A stretch of 64,000 nt of DNA. It comes from Isoptericola halotolerans. GTDB lineage: Bacteria; Actinomycetota; Actinomycetes; Actinomycetales; Cellulomonadaceae. The stretch lies in contig NZ_PVTX01000012.1 in the NCBI RefSeq assembly GCF_003003075.1, positions 1-64,000 of the forward strand. Reading direction: 5' to 3'. The notes beneath the pieces were generated by a model. That model had not been told where the DNA came from. It saw only the letters and a list, made by a program, of their open reading frames with translations, and made no database searches. Of this stretch, positions 1 to 7,848 are shown in pieces. The position numbers were made by a program, and so were the translations under genes. Within the stretch, counting starts at the first letter, position 1; each line of letters starts with the position of its first letter.

Positions 1-2
1 CA

Positions 3-299
3 CACCTACGCGGCTCGCTCACCTGGGACCAGGGCTGCGAGATGGCCACGCACAAGCAGTTCACGATCGCCACGAACGTGCCGGTCTACTTCTGCGACCC
101 CCACTCACCCTGGCAGCGCGGGTCGAACGAGAACACCAACGGCCTGTTGCGCCAATACTTCCCCAAGGGCACCGACCTCAAGGCCTACGGGCCCGAAGAC
201 CTTGAGCACGTCGCCCACGAGCTCAACGGCCGACCACGCAAGACGCTCGACTGGGATACCCCAGCCGAGCGTCTGCGTGATCTACTGACGGCCACATAG
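3..299 (+). CDS. IS30-family transposase, C-terminal part (5' end outside window)
   Basis: The open frame runs in from the left edge and ends at TAG 297-299. The visible residues include [10 protein letters not shown], which matches the block around the second catalytic aspartate of IS30-type DDE transposases. They also include [20 protein letters not shown], which carries the catalytic glutamate, followed by a typical tail ([18 protein letters not shown]). An apparent ATG at 42-44 is internal, because family similarity continues upstream of it. Whether the complete element is intact cannot be judged. Its job would be cut-and-paste or copy-out movement of the IS. The adjacent sequence at 307-334 resembles the right end of such an element. 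Confidence 0.9.
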   Translation, partial: HLRGSLTWDQGCEMATHKQFTIATNVPVYFCDPHSPWQRGSNENTNGLLRQYFPKGTDLKAYGPEDLEHVAHELNGRPRKTLDWDTPAERLRDLLTAT

Positions 300-306
300 A
301 CCATCA

Positions 307-334
307 GGTGTTGCGAGGACCCCTAGAAACCGCC
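307..334 (+). mobile_element. Putative right terminal repeat of the IS30-like element
   Basis: Eight bases after the transposase stop the sequence reads ggtgttgcgagg then acccctagaaaccgcc. This is the kind of terminal repeat (ggtgttgc followed by a gaaaccgcc-like block) found just downstream of IS30-family transposase genes. The left copy lies outside the window, so the inverted-repeat match and any target duplication could not be checked. The exact outer boundary is therefore uncertain. Confidence 0.4.
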
Positions 335-476
335 TTGACCACCAGGGCCTTCGTTGTTCTCGGCGCGACATCGAGGTCCGGTCGACCGGTGAGAACCGGC
401 CCCACCGAACCCGGGACGCGCCGCTGGAGAAGAGGGCTTCGTCGTGATCAGGCTGAGGCGAGACGGTCGAAGTCCT

Positions 477-620
477 GACGGTGAGCGAGATGCGATCGTC
501 GGCCGCTTGCTCGACCAGCCGGCGGTGGGTCCGCGGCGGGATCCGCACGCGGAACTCGCCGGAGCAGGTGCGCTCGGACAGCGGCTGGGGGACCGGCTTG
601 GCCGCAAGGTCGTGCTCTCG
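477..620 (-). pseudogene. Remnant of a HicB-like (ribbon-helix-helix) antitoxin gene
   Basis: Reading the minus strand from about 596 to 477 gives PVPQPLSERTCSGEFRVRIP followed by PRTHRRLVEQAADDRISLTV. This matches the C-terminal DNA-binding block of HicB-family antitoxins (P-LSER-YSGKF-VR-P-LHR-LA-EAA---SLN). The usual SLN is SLT here. No plausible start codon or N-terminal HicB fold precedes it, and the frame runs on through unrelated residues toward the IS end. No partner HicA gene is visible. The stretch 335-642 holds this remnant and nothing else I can support. It is best read as a decayed toxin-antitoxin gene broken near an IS insertion. Confidence 0.4.
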
Positions 621-642
621 ACGCACATGCGGGAGGCGTGGC

Positions 643-1356
643 TTAGCTCGCTCTTTGGCGATCTGCCGCGTCCGGCTGCTCGTGGCCGGCGGCCGCGGCC
701 CGGCGAAGCACGTCGTGCTGCGCCGGGTTGTACAACTCCGCCAGCGCTTGGACCAGGGTCTGCTTGGCAGCGGCGTGCAGCCAGGGCCAGGTGGTGGAGC
801 GCCAATTGGCGCCGACGCGTGCGACCTCCCCAGCCAGGCGCTCTCGAGTCGCGTCGCTCGCATCAGTGGGCAGCGCGGCGAACTTCGCGCTGACGGCGGG
901 AGGTTCTGCCACGACCATCCTGCGCAAGTGCGCGACCGCATCGGGGTCGTAGAGCTGCGTGCAGATGTGGATCAGAGCACGATCGGTCTCGGACAGCCGC
1001 GCTGCGACCGCCTCGAACCCGTGGGGCGTGTCCACCGGTGCGTCGGCGTGCAGGATGGCCGCGATGTCGGCTCGCGCTCGCTGGGACCGCTCGATCTCGT
1101 CGTGCAGTGCGGCGTCGAGAGCCCGCAGCGCGTCCTTCAGACCGCTCCCGTCCAGGGCGCCGATCTGCGCGAGGGGAACGCCGAGCTCGGCGAGACGCCG
1201 GAGCTGTAGCAGACGGACCAGGTGGGGGACGCGATACTGCTTGTACCCGTTGTACCTGCGTGAGGGCTCGTCGAGAAGTCCGAGCGCGTGGTAGTGCCGA
1301 ACGGTGTTGACTGTCGTGCCGGCGAGGTCTGCGAGCTCACGTGTGCTCCACGTCAT
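643..1356 (-). CDS. MerR-family transcriptional regulator
   Basis: A 237-residue protein with an N-terminal MerR winged helix (residues 1-70). It begins TWSTRELADLAGTTVNTVRH, followed by the YGLL-like stretch HALGLLDEPSRRYNGYKQYR and the LQLRRLAELGVPLAQI helix. The remaining 165 residues form an alpha-helical effector domain I do not recognise, without clustered cysteines, so metal sensing is unlikely. ATG 1354-1356 is preferred because it abuts the MerR domain. An in-frame ATG at 1390-1392 would add 12 residues and would lie inside the probable promoter. The gene lies downstream of the SDR gene on the same strand but 289 bp away, so it probably has its own promoter and regulates itself through the palindrome at 1394-1415. 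Confidence 0.85.
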   Translation of the reverse strand: MTWSTRELADLAGTTVNTVRHYHALGLLDEPSRRYNGYKQYRVPHLVRLLQLRRLAELGVPLAQIGALDGSGLKDALRALDAALHDEIERSQRARADIAAILHADAPVDTPHGFEAVAARLSETDRALIHICTQLYDPDAVAHLRRMVVAEPPAVSAKFAALPTDASDATRERLAGEVARVGANWRSTTWPWLHAAAKQTLVQALAELYNPAQHDVLRRAAAAGHEQPDAADRQRAS

Positions 1357-1393
1357 GTCGTCAGGCTCGCCGCGCCGGACCGAGCTTCGCATC

Positions 1394-1415
1394 GGTGGAA
1401 CTCACTGGTTCCACC
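1394..1415. promoter_or_regulatory. Palindrome upstream of merR, candidate MerR operator
   Basis: ggtggaac (1394-1401) and gttccacc (1408-1415) are perfect 8-base inverted arms around a 6-base centre, 38 bp upstream of the MerR start. MerR proteins bind dyads between -35 and -10 of their targets, so autoregulation is the natural inference. The left arm overlaps the decamer TTCGCATCGG (1386-1395), which recurs in other intergenic gaps of this region. Confidence 0.5.
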
Positions 1416-1645
1416 CCGGCCACAGCGGGCGACGCGTACCTCAGGCGCCCTGCGTCTCGGTAGAACCTGCCCGATCCGGTACGTATGCCGGTGCACGCAC
1501 GGCACGTGGTGAAACGTGAACGGGTACCCGCCGCTGACAGCCTTCGGTACCTCCCGACCATCTGGACTGAGGGTTCGCGGATCTCGTCCGATCGCGCGGA
1601 CGGCCTCGGTGGGTAATCTCTTCCGGTCGAGGTGCGGCGCGAGGC

Positions 1646-2404
1646 TCAGAGCCCGCGCTCCTCACTGATCGAGTTGGCCCCGTCGACGGTGATGAGCTGG
1701 CCGCTGATGTATGACGCGCCGTCCGCGGCGAGGAATGCGATCACGTGCGCGACCTCCTCGGAGCTACCTGAGCGTCCGACGGGAGTCGCCGCGCCCATGG
1801 CGCGCTCGTGGTCGGACGCCGACGCGGTGTCGATCCAACCCGGCGCGACGGCGTTGACCACGACACCGCTCGAAGCGGTCTCGATCGCGACCGCTCGAGT
1901 CAGCCCGACGATTCCTGCTTTCGCCGCGTGGTAAGCGACATCTCCCGGATAGGCGGCAACCGGTCCCGACACCGACGAGACGTTGACGATCCGGCCATAG
2001 CCCGCGGACTGCATCCCTCCGACCACCGCGCGGATCATCAAGAACGTCGTGGTCAGGTTGCGCTCCAGCGACGCGTGCCAGCGAGCGACTGCGGCACCGG
2101 GGTCCCGATCGGATATCGACGTCATGCCGGCATTGTTGACGAGCACGTCGACGCTGCCGTAGGCGGTCTGCGCACGAGCGACCACGGCGTCGACGCCGCT
2201 CTGCTGCCTGAGGTCAGCGACGACTCCCTCCGCCTCGCCGCCCGAGGCTCGCAGCTCGTCGACGCGATCGAAGATGCGCTCGGTCGTCGAGGTGACGACC
2301 ACACGCATTCCGGCGGCGCTGAGAAGACGGGCCGCAGCGAAGCCGATGCCGTGCTCGCTCCCGGCGCCGGTGACGATGGCAACACGCTGACGGGGCAGTG
2401 CCAT
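1646..2404 (-). CDS. Short-chain dehydrogenase/reductase (FabG-like)
   Basis: A 252-residue classical SDR that should reduce or oxidise a carbonyl/alcohol with NAD(P)(H) in the cytosol; the substrate is unknown. The Rossmann motif TGAGSEHGIG lies at residues 12-21 and NNAG follows. The catalytic Ser-Tyr-Lys set is in NVSSVSG and AYHAAKAG, and the C-terminal GQLITVDGANS closes the fold. The length equals the family norm. The start ATG 2402-2404 has an AAGAGG Shine-Dalgarno 7 bases upstream. The upstream gap 2405-2611 separates it from a same-strand MarR gene and contains a TTGACA (minus strand, near 2541) that could be a -35 box, although no convincing -10 follows. FabG of fatty-acid synthesis is possible, but the setting is not a fab cluster. 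Confidence 0.9.
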   Translation of the reverse strand: MALPRQRVAIVTGAGSEHGIGFAAARLLSAAGMRVVVTSTTERIFDRVDELRASGGEAEGVVADLRQQSGVDAVVARAQTAYGSVDVLVNNAGMTSISDRDPGAAVARWHASLERNLTTTFLMIRAVVGGMQSAGYGRIVNVSSVSGPVAAYPGDVAYHAAKAGIVGLTRAVAIETASSGVVVNAVAPGWIDTASASDHERAMGAATPVGRSGSSEEVAHVIAFLAADGASYISGQLITVDGANSISEERGL

Positions 2405-2611
2405 GGTGGGACCTCTTCTCGTACAGGGGACGCGGGACTCCGACCGGTCGACGGGAGGGCTGTGCTCCCTGCCGACGATCAGCCGATCCCCGATGTGGTC
2501 GGTGATCCGTCAAGCACAGACCCTGTGGTGGGGACCATGTCAAGGGCCGCGAGCACACTGACTCTCCCCGTGAGGCGCCCGCCCGTCACACGGTCTGAGC
2601 GGCTTGGCTGC

Positions 2612-3088
2612 TCATGACCGCTCGTCGAGATGCAGGTGGCGGCGCGTCGCTGCCGCGGCGTCGCGCAGGTGCGCGAGCTGCTCGGGGGTGAGTGCGTCGA
2701 CGAACACGTCCTTGATCGCGCGAAGGTGCGGCAGGGTGCTGGTGTGAAAGGCGCGCGCACCTTCCTCGGTGAGCACGACCCGCGAGCCCCGAGCGTCCTC
2801 CGCGCAGGGTTCGCGACGCACCAGGCCACGCCGCTCCATGCGGCCGAGGTGTCCGGACAGACGGCTGCGTTCCCACTCGATGTGCGCGGCGAGCTCGGAG
2901 GACCGCATCGCCCGGCCGTCCGCCTCGCTGAGCGCGAGGAGCACCCGGTAGTCCCCGCCCGAGAGCCCCGAGTCGTCGTGCAGCCGGGCCTCGATGCGCG
3001 CGCGGACGATCTCGAAGGTCTCGATGTGCAACCGCCAGGCCGCCAGCTCGTCGTGCGTGGGAACCTGCCGGCGCCGGGGATGATCCAT
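2612..3088 (-). CDS. MarR-family transcriptional regulator
   Basis: A 158-residue winged-helix regulator. The DNA-binding core is visible as GLSGGDYRVLLALSEA, MRSSELAAHIEWERSRLSGH and RMERRGLVRREPCAEDARG, with the wing at SRVVLTEEG. Long helices at both ends would form the dimer. The GTA-free ATG 3086-3088 has a strong GAGGAGGA ribosome site a few bases upstream. MarR proteins usually repress their own and neighbouring genes and are released by small phenolics or by oxidation, and the SDR gene downstream on the same strand is an obvious candidate target. The upstream gap contains TTGACACGTGAATC (3105-3118) with a CACGTG core that could be an operator, but this is weak. Confidence 0.9.
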   Translation of the reverse strand: MDHPRRRQVPTHDELAAWRLHIETFEIVRARIEARLHDDSGLSGGDYRVLLALSEADGRAMRSSELAAHIEWERSRLSGHLGRMERRGLVRREPCAEDARGSRVVLTEEGARAFHTSTLPHLRAIKDVFVDALTPEQLAHLRDAAAATRRHLHLDERS

Positions 3089-3171
3089 GGCTCCTCCTCA
3101 GTCGTTGACACGTGAATCGTACGGGCGTCGGCGTGGCGCCGGCCCTCGGAGCACGCCGGTGAGGACCGCTC

Positions 3172-3246
3172 TTCGCATCGGATCCCGCCAGCTCGACGAG
3201 TCGCCAGGTCGCTCGCAGGCTCGTCGTGTACGTGAAGATCACCGAC
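3172..3246. promoter_or_regulatory. Operator-like elements upstream of the DUF4260 gene
   Basis: The decamer TTCGCATCGG (3172-3181) and the palindrome GTGA-aga-TCAC (3232-3242) sit in the divergent gap between the MarR and DUF4260 genes. The 15-mer GTGAAGATCACCGAC at 3232-3246 occurs again on the minus strand at 9936-9950, also between genes. Which regulator binds here is unknown; the adjacent MarR is one candidate. Confidence 0.35.
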
Positions 3247-3258
3247 GCGGAGGCGCGA

Positions 3259-3729
3259 ATGGTCGACGACGATGGCCCCATGAGTGACACCGACCTGAGC
3301 ACCACGACAGACGGTGCGGCGCGTGGCGGTCTGCGGCCGGCGACGATCGAGCGGATCGAGAACGGGCTGGTGGTCGTGCTGGCGGTGGCCGGGACGCTCA
3401 CGATCGAGCCGGGGTTGTGGTGGTTCCCCCTGGCTGTCTTCCTGGCGTTCGACCTGTCGATGGTCGGGTACCTACGGTCGCCGGCCGCCGGCGCTGCCAC
3501 CTATAACGCCGTCCACACCTACGTCTGGCCGCTGGTCCTGGCCGTCGCGGGGCTCGTCGCCGGTACCGGTGCTCCGACGCTGTCCCGGTGGCTGACGCTG
3601 GTCTCGCTTGCCTGGGCTTTCCACGTCGGCCTCGACCGCGCGCTCGGGTACGGCCTGAAGCTGGCTGACGCGTTCACGCACACCCACCTGGGCTGGATCG
3701 GCAAGGACGCCGGGACGAACCCACGGTGA
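3259..3729 (+). CDS. DUF4260-family integral membrane protein
   Basis: A 156-residue protein with about four membrane segments. Landmarks of DUF4260 are visible: a leading RIENG, the FDLSMVGYLRSPAAGAATYN block, the HTYVWPL turn, and the C-terminal HVGLDRALGYGLKLADAFTH followed by THLGWIG. The family has no assigned function. ATG 3259-3261 has a GGAGG Shine-Dalgarno five bases upstream; ATG 3280 (MSDTDLS) is an alternative that would lose the ribosome site. It is transcribed divergently from the MarR gene. The gap to the next regulator gene is 333 bp, so it is probably monocistronic. Confidence 0.85.
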   Translation: MVDDDGPMSDTDLSTTTDGAARGGLRPATIERIENGLVVVLAVAGTLTIEPGLWWFPLAVFLAFDLSMVGYLRSPAAGAATYNAVHTYVWPLVLAVAGLVAGTGAPTLSRWLTLVSLAWAFHVGLDRALGYGLKLADAFTHTHLGWIGKDAGTNPR

Positions 3730-3962
3730 CGCGACGCCGCGACGCGGCACCCGTGGCGCGAACAGCGAGCACGACCGGGGACACCGGCCGTCGACCGCGA
3801 CGTCAGGCACCTCTCAGGAGCAGGGGGAGCGAGGGCCCGGCGCGGCCGACATCGGCGCTCCCTCGCGCGCGATCACCACGCGGACCTCGGGCGGCTCGGC
3901 GGCGAACCCTGGTGCGGTCGGGCCGCCACGTCCTGGTCGCTGCACCCGGCGGGTGAACCCTC
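3730..3962. other. Intergenic stretch without recognisable features
   Basis: Between the DUF4260 stop and the promoter of the first LuxR-type regulator I see no convincing gene, terminator hairpin or repeat. Open frames here are only high-GC shadows. The informative part of the gap begins at 3963. Confidence 0.5.
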
Positions 3963-3995
3963 TGGTCGCCGCATCTGGCATCGGCGAGAATGACC
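3963..3995 (+). promoter_or_regulatory. Promoter and imperfect dyad upstream of LuxR-type regulator 1
   Basis: GAGAAT (3986-3991) is a -10-like box with TGGTCG (3963-3968) 17 bp upstream. The segment aligns without gaps to 11781-11819 in front of the paralogous regulator, sharing GCATCGG-YGA-KAAT-SACCT-KGT. The dyad GGCGA-gaa-TGACC (3983-3995) overlaps the -10 and corresponds to the perfect palindrome in front of the paralogue. Confidence 0.5.
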
Positions 3996-3997
3996 TT

Positions 3998-4066
3998 GTG
4001 GGGGGACCTTGCCCAACCCGGTCTGCGACGACGGCGGACCGGGCGGACGAAGGGCGGAGCTGGTGA
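3998..4066 (+). CDS. Possible 22-residue leader peptide overlapping the regulator start
   Basis: A GTG lies exactly six bases after the GAGAAT -10 box, which is the leaderless arrangement used by many genes in this window. It opens a 22-codon frame (starting MGGPCPTRSA) that ends at TGA 4064-4066, overlapping GTG 4063-4065 of the large regulator in a GTGA junction. This suggests translational coupling. The peptide matches nothing I know, and the frame could be fortuitous. Confidence 0.3.
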   Translation: MGGPCPTRSATTADRADEGRSW

Positions 4067-6828
4067 GGATCCTGGGACGGCGCGCCGAGGCGGCGGCGGT
4101 CGATCGGTTGCTCTCGGACGCGCGGGCGGGCCGCAGCGCGGCCCTGGTGGTGCGTGGCGAGGCCGGCATCGGCAAGACGGCGCTGCTGGAGCACGCTGGT
4201 GACGTGGCCGCTGCTTCGGGATTCAGGGTGGACCGGGCGACCGCCGCCGAGTCGGAGATGCAGTTCGCGTTCGCTGGCCTGCACCAGCTGTGCGCGACGG
4301 CGCTGGAACGTGCGGGCGCCCTGCCCGAGCCCCAGCGCATGGCACTGGGGGTGGCGTTCGGCCAAGCGGCCGGCCCGGCGCCGGACCGGTTCCTGGTGGG
4401 GCTGGCCGTGCTCAACCTGCTGGCAGAGGTCGCCGAGGAGCAGCCCTTGCTGTGCCTGATGGACGACGTGCAGTGGCTGGACGAGGCGTCCGCGCACGTG
4501 CTCGGGTTCGTCGCCCGCCGGGTGGGCGCCGAACGCCTCGCACTGGTGTTCGCGATCCGTGACGACGACCGTGACATGCCGAGCCCGCTGATCGGGCTGC
4601 CGGAGCTGCGGCTGGACGGGCTGGCGGAACCCGAGGCCCGCACGCTGCTGGCCTCGGGTGTCCCGGCGCCGCTCGACGAGAATGTGCGCGAGCGGATCAT
4701 CGCCGAGGCCCGCGGGAACCCCCTGGCCCTGCTGGAGCCACCCGGCAACGGGCACTCGGCGTGGTTCGCCGGCGGGTTCGAGCGACCCGACGCCCTCGAC
4801 GTCCCGCGCCGGATCGAGGAGAGCTTCCGACGGCGTGCGCACGGCCTGCCGGCGCACACCCAGCTCCTGCTCCTGGTCGCCGCAGCGGAGCCGACCGGGC
4901 AGGCGACGGTCTTGTGGCACGCCGCCTCACGGCTCGGGATCGCTCGCGAGGCGGTGACCCCCGCGCAGGACGCCGGGCTCGTGGAGATCGACACCCAGGT
5001 GCGCTTCCGCCACCCGTTGGCGCGCTCCGCGGTCTACCAGGCGGCCAGGGGCGACGACCGCCGTCGGGCACATCAGGCCCTCGCCGAGGCGACCGACCCG
5101 GACGTCGACCCCGACCGCCGCGCCTGGCACCGGGCGCAGGCGGTGCTGGGCACCGACGAGGACGTCGCGCAAGAGCTGGTGCGGTCCGCGGGCCGCGCGC
5201 ACGCCCGGGGCGGGGTGGCTGCTGCCGCGGCCCTGCTGGAGCAGGCGGCCGCCCTGACGCCCGAGCCGGCCGTCCGCGCCGCCCGGGCGCTGGACGCGGC
5301 GCAGGCCAAGCACGAGGCGGGCGCGTCCCAGGCCGCCACCGGGCTGCTCGCCGTCGCCGCGGCGGGCCCGCTCGACGTTCTCGGCCAGGGGCGCCTCGAG
5401 CTGCTCCGCGCCCAGGTCGTGTTCCACACCACGCGCGGCAGCGACGGCGCGGGGATGCTGCTGGACGCTGCCAGGACGGTTGCCCCGCTGGACCCGGAGC
5501 TCGCACGCGACACCTACCTGCAGGCGCTCGAGGCGTCGTTCCACGCCGGGCGCCTCGGGGGTGACTGGACGATGGCTGCGGTCGCGAGCGCCGCCCGGGC
5601 GGCGCCCGTGGCATCGTCGCCCGCCCGGCCGGTCGACCTCCTGCTCGACGGTCTGACCACCATGTTCACCCACGGGTACGAGGCGAGCGTGCCCACGCTA
5701 CGCCGTGCTCTCGACACGTTGCGCGGTGGCGTCGGCGTCGAGGGGCCGGGTGAGGGCGTCGGTCTGGACGAAGGCAGCCGCCGCCGGCTGTGGCTGGCGT
5801 GCCAGGTCGCGGCCACGCTGTGGGACGACGACGCCGTGTACGTGCTCGCCGACCTCGACGCGCGCCTCGCCCGCGAGGCCGGGGCGCTGTCTCGGCTCCC
5901 GGCGGCCCTCAACGCTCTTTCCTCGGTTCTGGTGCTCACCGGCGACCTGGGCCGTGCGGCCGAGCTCGTGGCCGAGGAGAGCGCGATCCGGAGTGCGACC
6001 GGCGCCCCACCGCTGCCCAATGCCCGGCTCATCCTCGCCGCCTGGCAGGGACGCCAGGCGGAGACGACCGCGCTGCACGCAACCATGGTGGCCGAGGCGA
6101 CGGGGAGGGGAGAGGGCGCAACGCTCGGGCTGGCCGACGTCGCCATGGCCGCGCTGCACAACGGGTGGGGTAACTATGGTGAGGCTCTCGCCGCGGCGAG
6201 AGCGCCGGTGGAGCGCGGGGAGCTGACCTTCGCCAGCATCGCGCTGCCCGAGCTCGTGGAGGCGGGCGTCCACGCCGGCGAGCCGGGACGGGCCGATGTG
6301 GCGCTTGAACAGCTCAGGGTGCGGGCCCAGGCCAGCGGCACCGCGTGGGGGTTGGGGCTGTACGCGCGGTCGCGAGCGCTGCTGAGCACCGGGCCGGACG
6401 CCGAGAAACACTACCGGGAGGCGATCGACCAGCTCGGACGCAGCCGGATGGCCACCCACGTGGCCCGCGCCCACCTGGTCTACGGCGAATGGCTGCGCCG
6501 TGAGGGGCGCCGGCAGGACGCGCGCGAGCAGCTCCGCACCGCGCACGAGATGCTGACAGGCATGGGAGTGGACGCTTTCGCCGCCCGCGCTGCCCGCGAG
6601 CTGGGCGCCACCGGCGAGCATCCGCGCAGACGCACGGAGAAGCCCACCGACGACCTCACCGCCCAGGAGCTGCACGTGGCACGGCTGGTGGCCACCGGCG
6701 CCACCTCCCGCGAGGTGGCCGCGCAGCTCTTCCTGAGCCCACGGACCGTCGAGGCCCACCTGCGGGCCATCTTCCGCAAGCTCGCCATCACCTCCCGCCG
6801 CGAGCTGCGCGGCCTGCCCTTGGGGTGA
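4063..6828 (+). CDS. Large LuxR-family ATPase regulator (LAL/MalT-type), copy 1
   Basis: A 921-residue signal-transduction ATPase. Order: an N-terminal P-loop module (ILGRRAE, Walker A GEAGIGKTALL, Walker B LLCLMDDVQWLDEAS), about 600 residues of alpha-helical TPR-like repeats rich in alanine and leucine, and a C-terminal LuxR helix-turn-helix (TAQELHVARLVATGATSRE then LSPRTVEAHLRAIFRKL). Family members bind an inducer and ATP, oligomerise and activate transcription. GTG 4063 is chosen because LGRRAE follows within four residues and an upstream mini-frame overlaps it; TTG 4009 would add 18 residues. It is closely related along its whole length to the regulator at 11838-14612. ABC transporter genes follow directly, which are its likely targets. 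Confidence 0.88.
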   Translation: MRILGRRAEAAAVDRLLSDARAGRSAALVVRGEAGIGKTALLEHAGDVAAASGFRVDRATAAESEMQFAFAGLHQLCATALERAGALPEPQRMALGVAFGQAAGPAPDRFLVGLAVLNLLAEVAEEQPLLCLMDDVQWLDEASAHVLGFVARRVGAERLALVFAIRDDDRDMPSPLIGLPELRLDGLAEPEARTLLASGVPAPLDENVRERIIAEARGNPLALLEPPGNGHSAWFAGGFERPDALDVPRRIEESFRRRAHGLPAHTQLLLLVAAAEPTGQATVLWHAASRLGIAREAVTPAQDAGLVEIDTQVRFRHPLARSAVYQAARGDDRRRAHQALAEATDPDVDPDRRAWHRAQAVLGTDEDVAQELVRSAGRAHARGGVAAAAALLEQAAALTPEPAVRAARALDAAQAKHEAGASQAATGLLAVAAAGPLDVLGQGRLELLRAQVVFHTTRGSDGAGMLLDAARTVAPLDPELARDTYLQALEASFHAGRLGGDWTMAAVASAARAAPVASSPARPVDLLLDGLTTMFTHGYEASVPTLRRALDTLRGGVGVEGPGEGVGLDEGSRRRLWLACQVAATLWDDDAVYVLADLDARLAREAGALSRLPAALNALSSVLVLTGDLGRAAELVAEESAIRSATGAPPLPNARLILAAWQGRQAETTALHATMVAEATGRGEGATLGLADVAMAALHNGWGNYGEALAAARAPVERGELTFASIALPELVEAGVHAGEPGRADVALEQLRVRAQASGTAWGLGLYARSRALLSTGPDAEKHYREAIDQLGRSRMATHVARAHLVYGEWLRREGRRQDAREQLRTAHEMLTGMGVDAFAARAARELGATGEHPRRRTEKPTDDLTAQELHVARLVATGATSREVAAQLFLSPRTVEAHLRAIFRKLAITSRRELRGLPLG

Positions 6829-6912
6829 CCGGTGCGCCGCCGGGGCGCCTTGACCCTGTGGCGGCAACACGGTGTCCCGTGGTGCCATGCACACCAGACA
6901 GTGGGACCGCCC

Positions 6913-7848
6913 GTGATCGTGGCGCAGTCCCTGACCAAGCGCTACGGCGCCACGACAGCGGTCGACGGCGTCGACTTCACCGTCCGTCCCGGCGTCGTCA
7001 CCGGGTTCCTCGGCCCGAACGGCGCCGGCAAGTCGACGACGATGCGGATGATCGTCGGGCTCGACCACCCCTCGGGCGGCCGCGTGACCGTGGACGGCAA
7101 GCCGTACGCGCGCCTCGGTGCCCCGCTGCACCGCGTCGGCGCGTTGCTGGACGCCTCGGCGGTGCACCCGCGCCGCAGCGCCCGCAACCACCTGCTCGCT
7201 GTCGCCGCCACGCACCGGATCGGCGCGCGGCGGGTCGACGAGGTGATCGCGACCGTGGGGCTCGATGCGGTGGCGCGCAGGCACGTGGACGGGTACTCGC
7301 TGGGTATGCGCCAGCGGCTGGGACTCGCTGGGGCGATGCTCGGCGATCCGGACACCCTGATCCTCGACGAGCCGGTCAACGGGCTCGACCCCGACGGTGT
7401 GGTGTGGATGCGCGGGCTGCTGCGCGACCTTGCAGCCCAGGGGCGCACCGTGCTCCTCTCCTCGCACCTGATGACGGAGATGGCTCTGACCGCCGACCAC
7501 GTGATCATCCTCGGGCGGGGTCGAGTGGTCGCCGACGCGCCGATGAGCGACCTGGTCGCCGGTGCCGATGCGGACACCGTCCAGGTGCGCACCCCGCAGG
7601 TCGCCACCCTCACCCCCCTGCTGTGGGCGGAGGGGGCGACCGTCACCCGCACCCCACCCGACCTGCTGTCGGTGGCCGGGCTCGGCGCGCCACGCATCGC
7701 GCAGGTCGCCGCCGGCGCCGGGATCGTGGTCAACGAGCTCACCCCGGTGACCCGTTCCCTCGAGGACGCCTATCTGGAGCTCACCCGCGACGACGTCGAG
7801 TACCGCTCCACCGGCACCCGTCGCATCGCGAGGGAGATGCCCCGATGA
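6913..7848 (+). CDS. ABC transporter ATP-binding protein
   Basis: A 311-residue ATPase of the drug/lantibiotic-exporter type that pairs with a separate permease. Visible motifs: Walker A FLGPNGAGKSTTM, signature SLGMRQRLGLA, Walker B TLILDEPVNGLDPDG and switch histidine LLSSHLMTEM. The C-terminal 90 residues form the accessory domain common in this subfamily. GTG 6913 (MIVAQSLTKRYG) places the first beta strand at the usual position; GTG 6832, three bases after the regulator stop, would add 27 unusual residues but could indicate translational coupling. The gene overlaps the permease by four bases (ATGA), so the two form one unit, probably read through from the LuxR-type regulator. Confidence 0.92.
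   Translation: MIVAQSLTKRYGATTAVDGVDFTVRPGVVTGFLGPNGAGKSTTMRMIVGLDHPSGGRVTVDGKPYARLGAPLHRVGALLDASAVHPRRSARNHLLAVAATHRIGARRVDEVIATVGLDAVARRHVDGYSLGMRQRLGLAGAMLGDPDTLILDEPVNGLDPDGVVWMRGLLRDLAAQGRTVLLSSHLMTEMALTADHVIILGRGRVVADAPMSDLVAGADADTVQVRTPQVATLTPLLWAEGATVTRTPPDLLSVAGLGAPRIAQVAAGAGIVVNELTPVTRSLEDAYLELTRDDVEYRSTGTRRIAREMPR

Noticed and set aside
6832-6912. N-terminal extension of the ABC ATPase from GTG 6832
   Set aside because: The added 27 residues (rich in Arg, His, Trp, Cys) do not belong to the ABC fold, which starts naturally at 6913. Noted as an alternative only.
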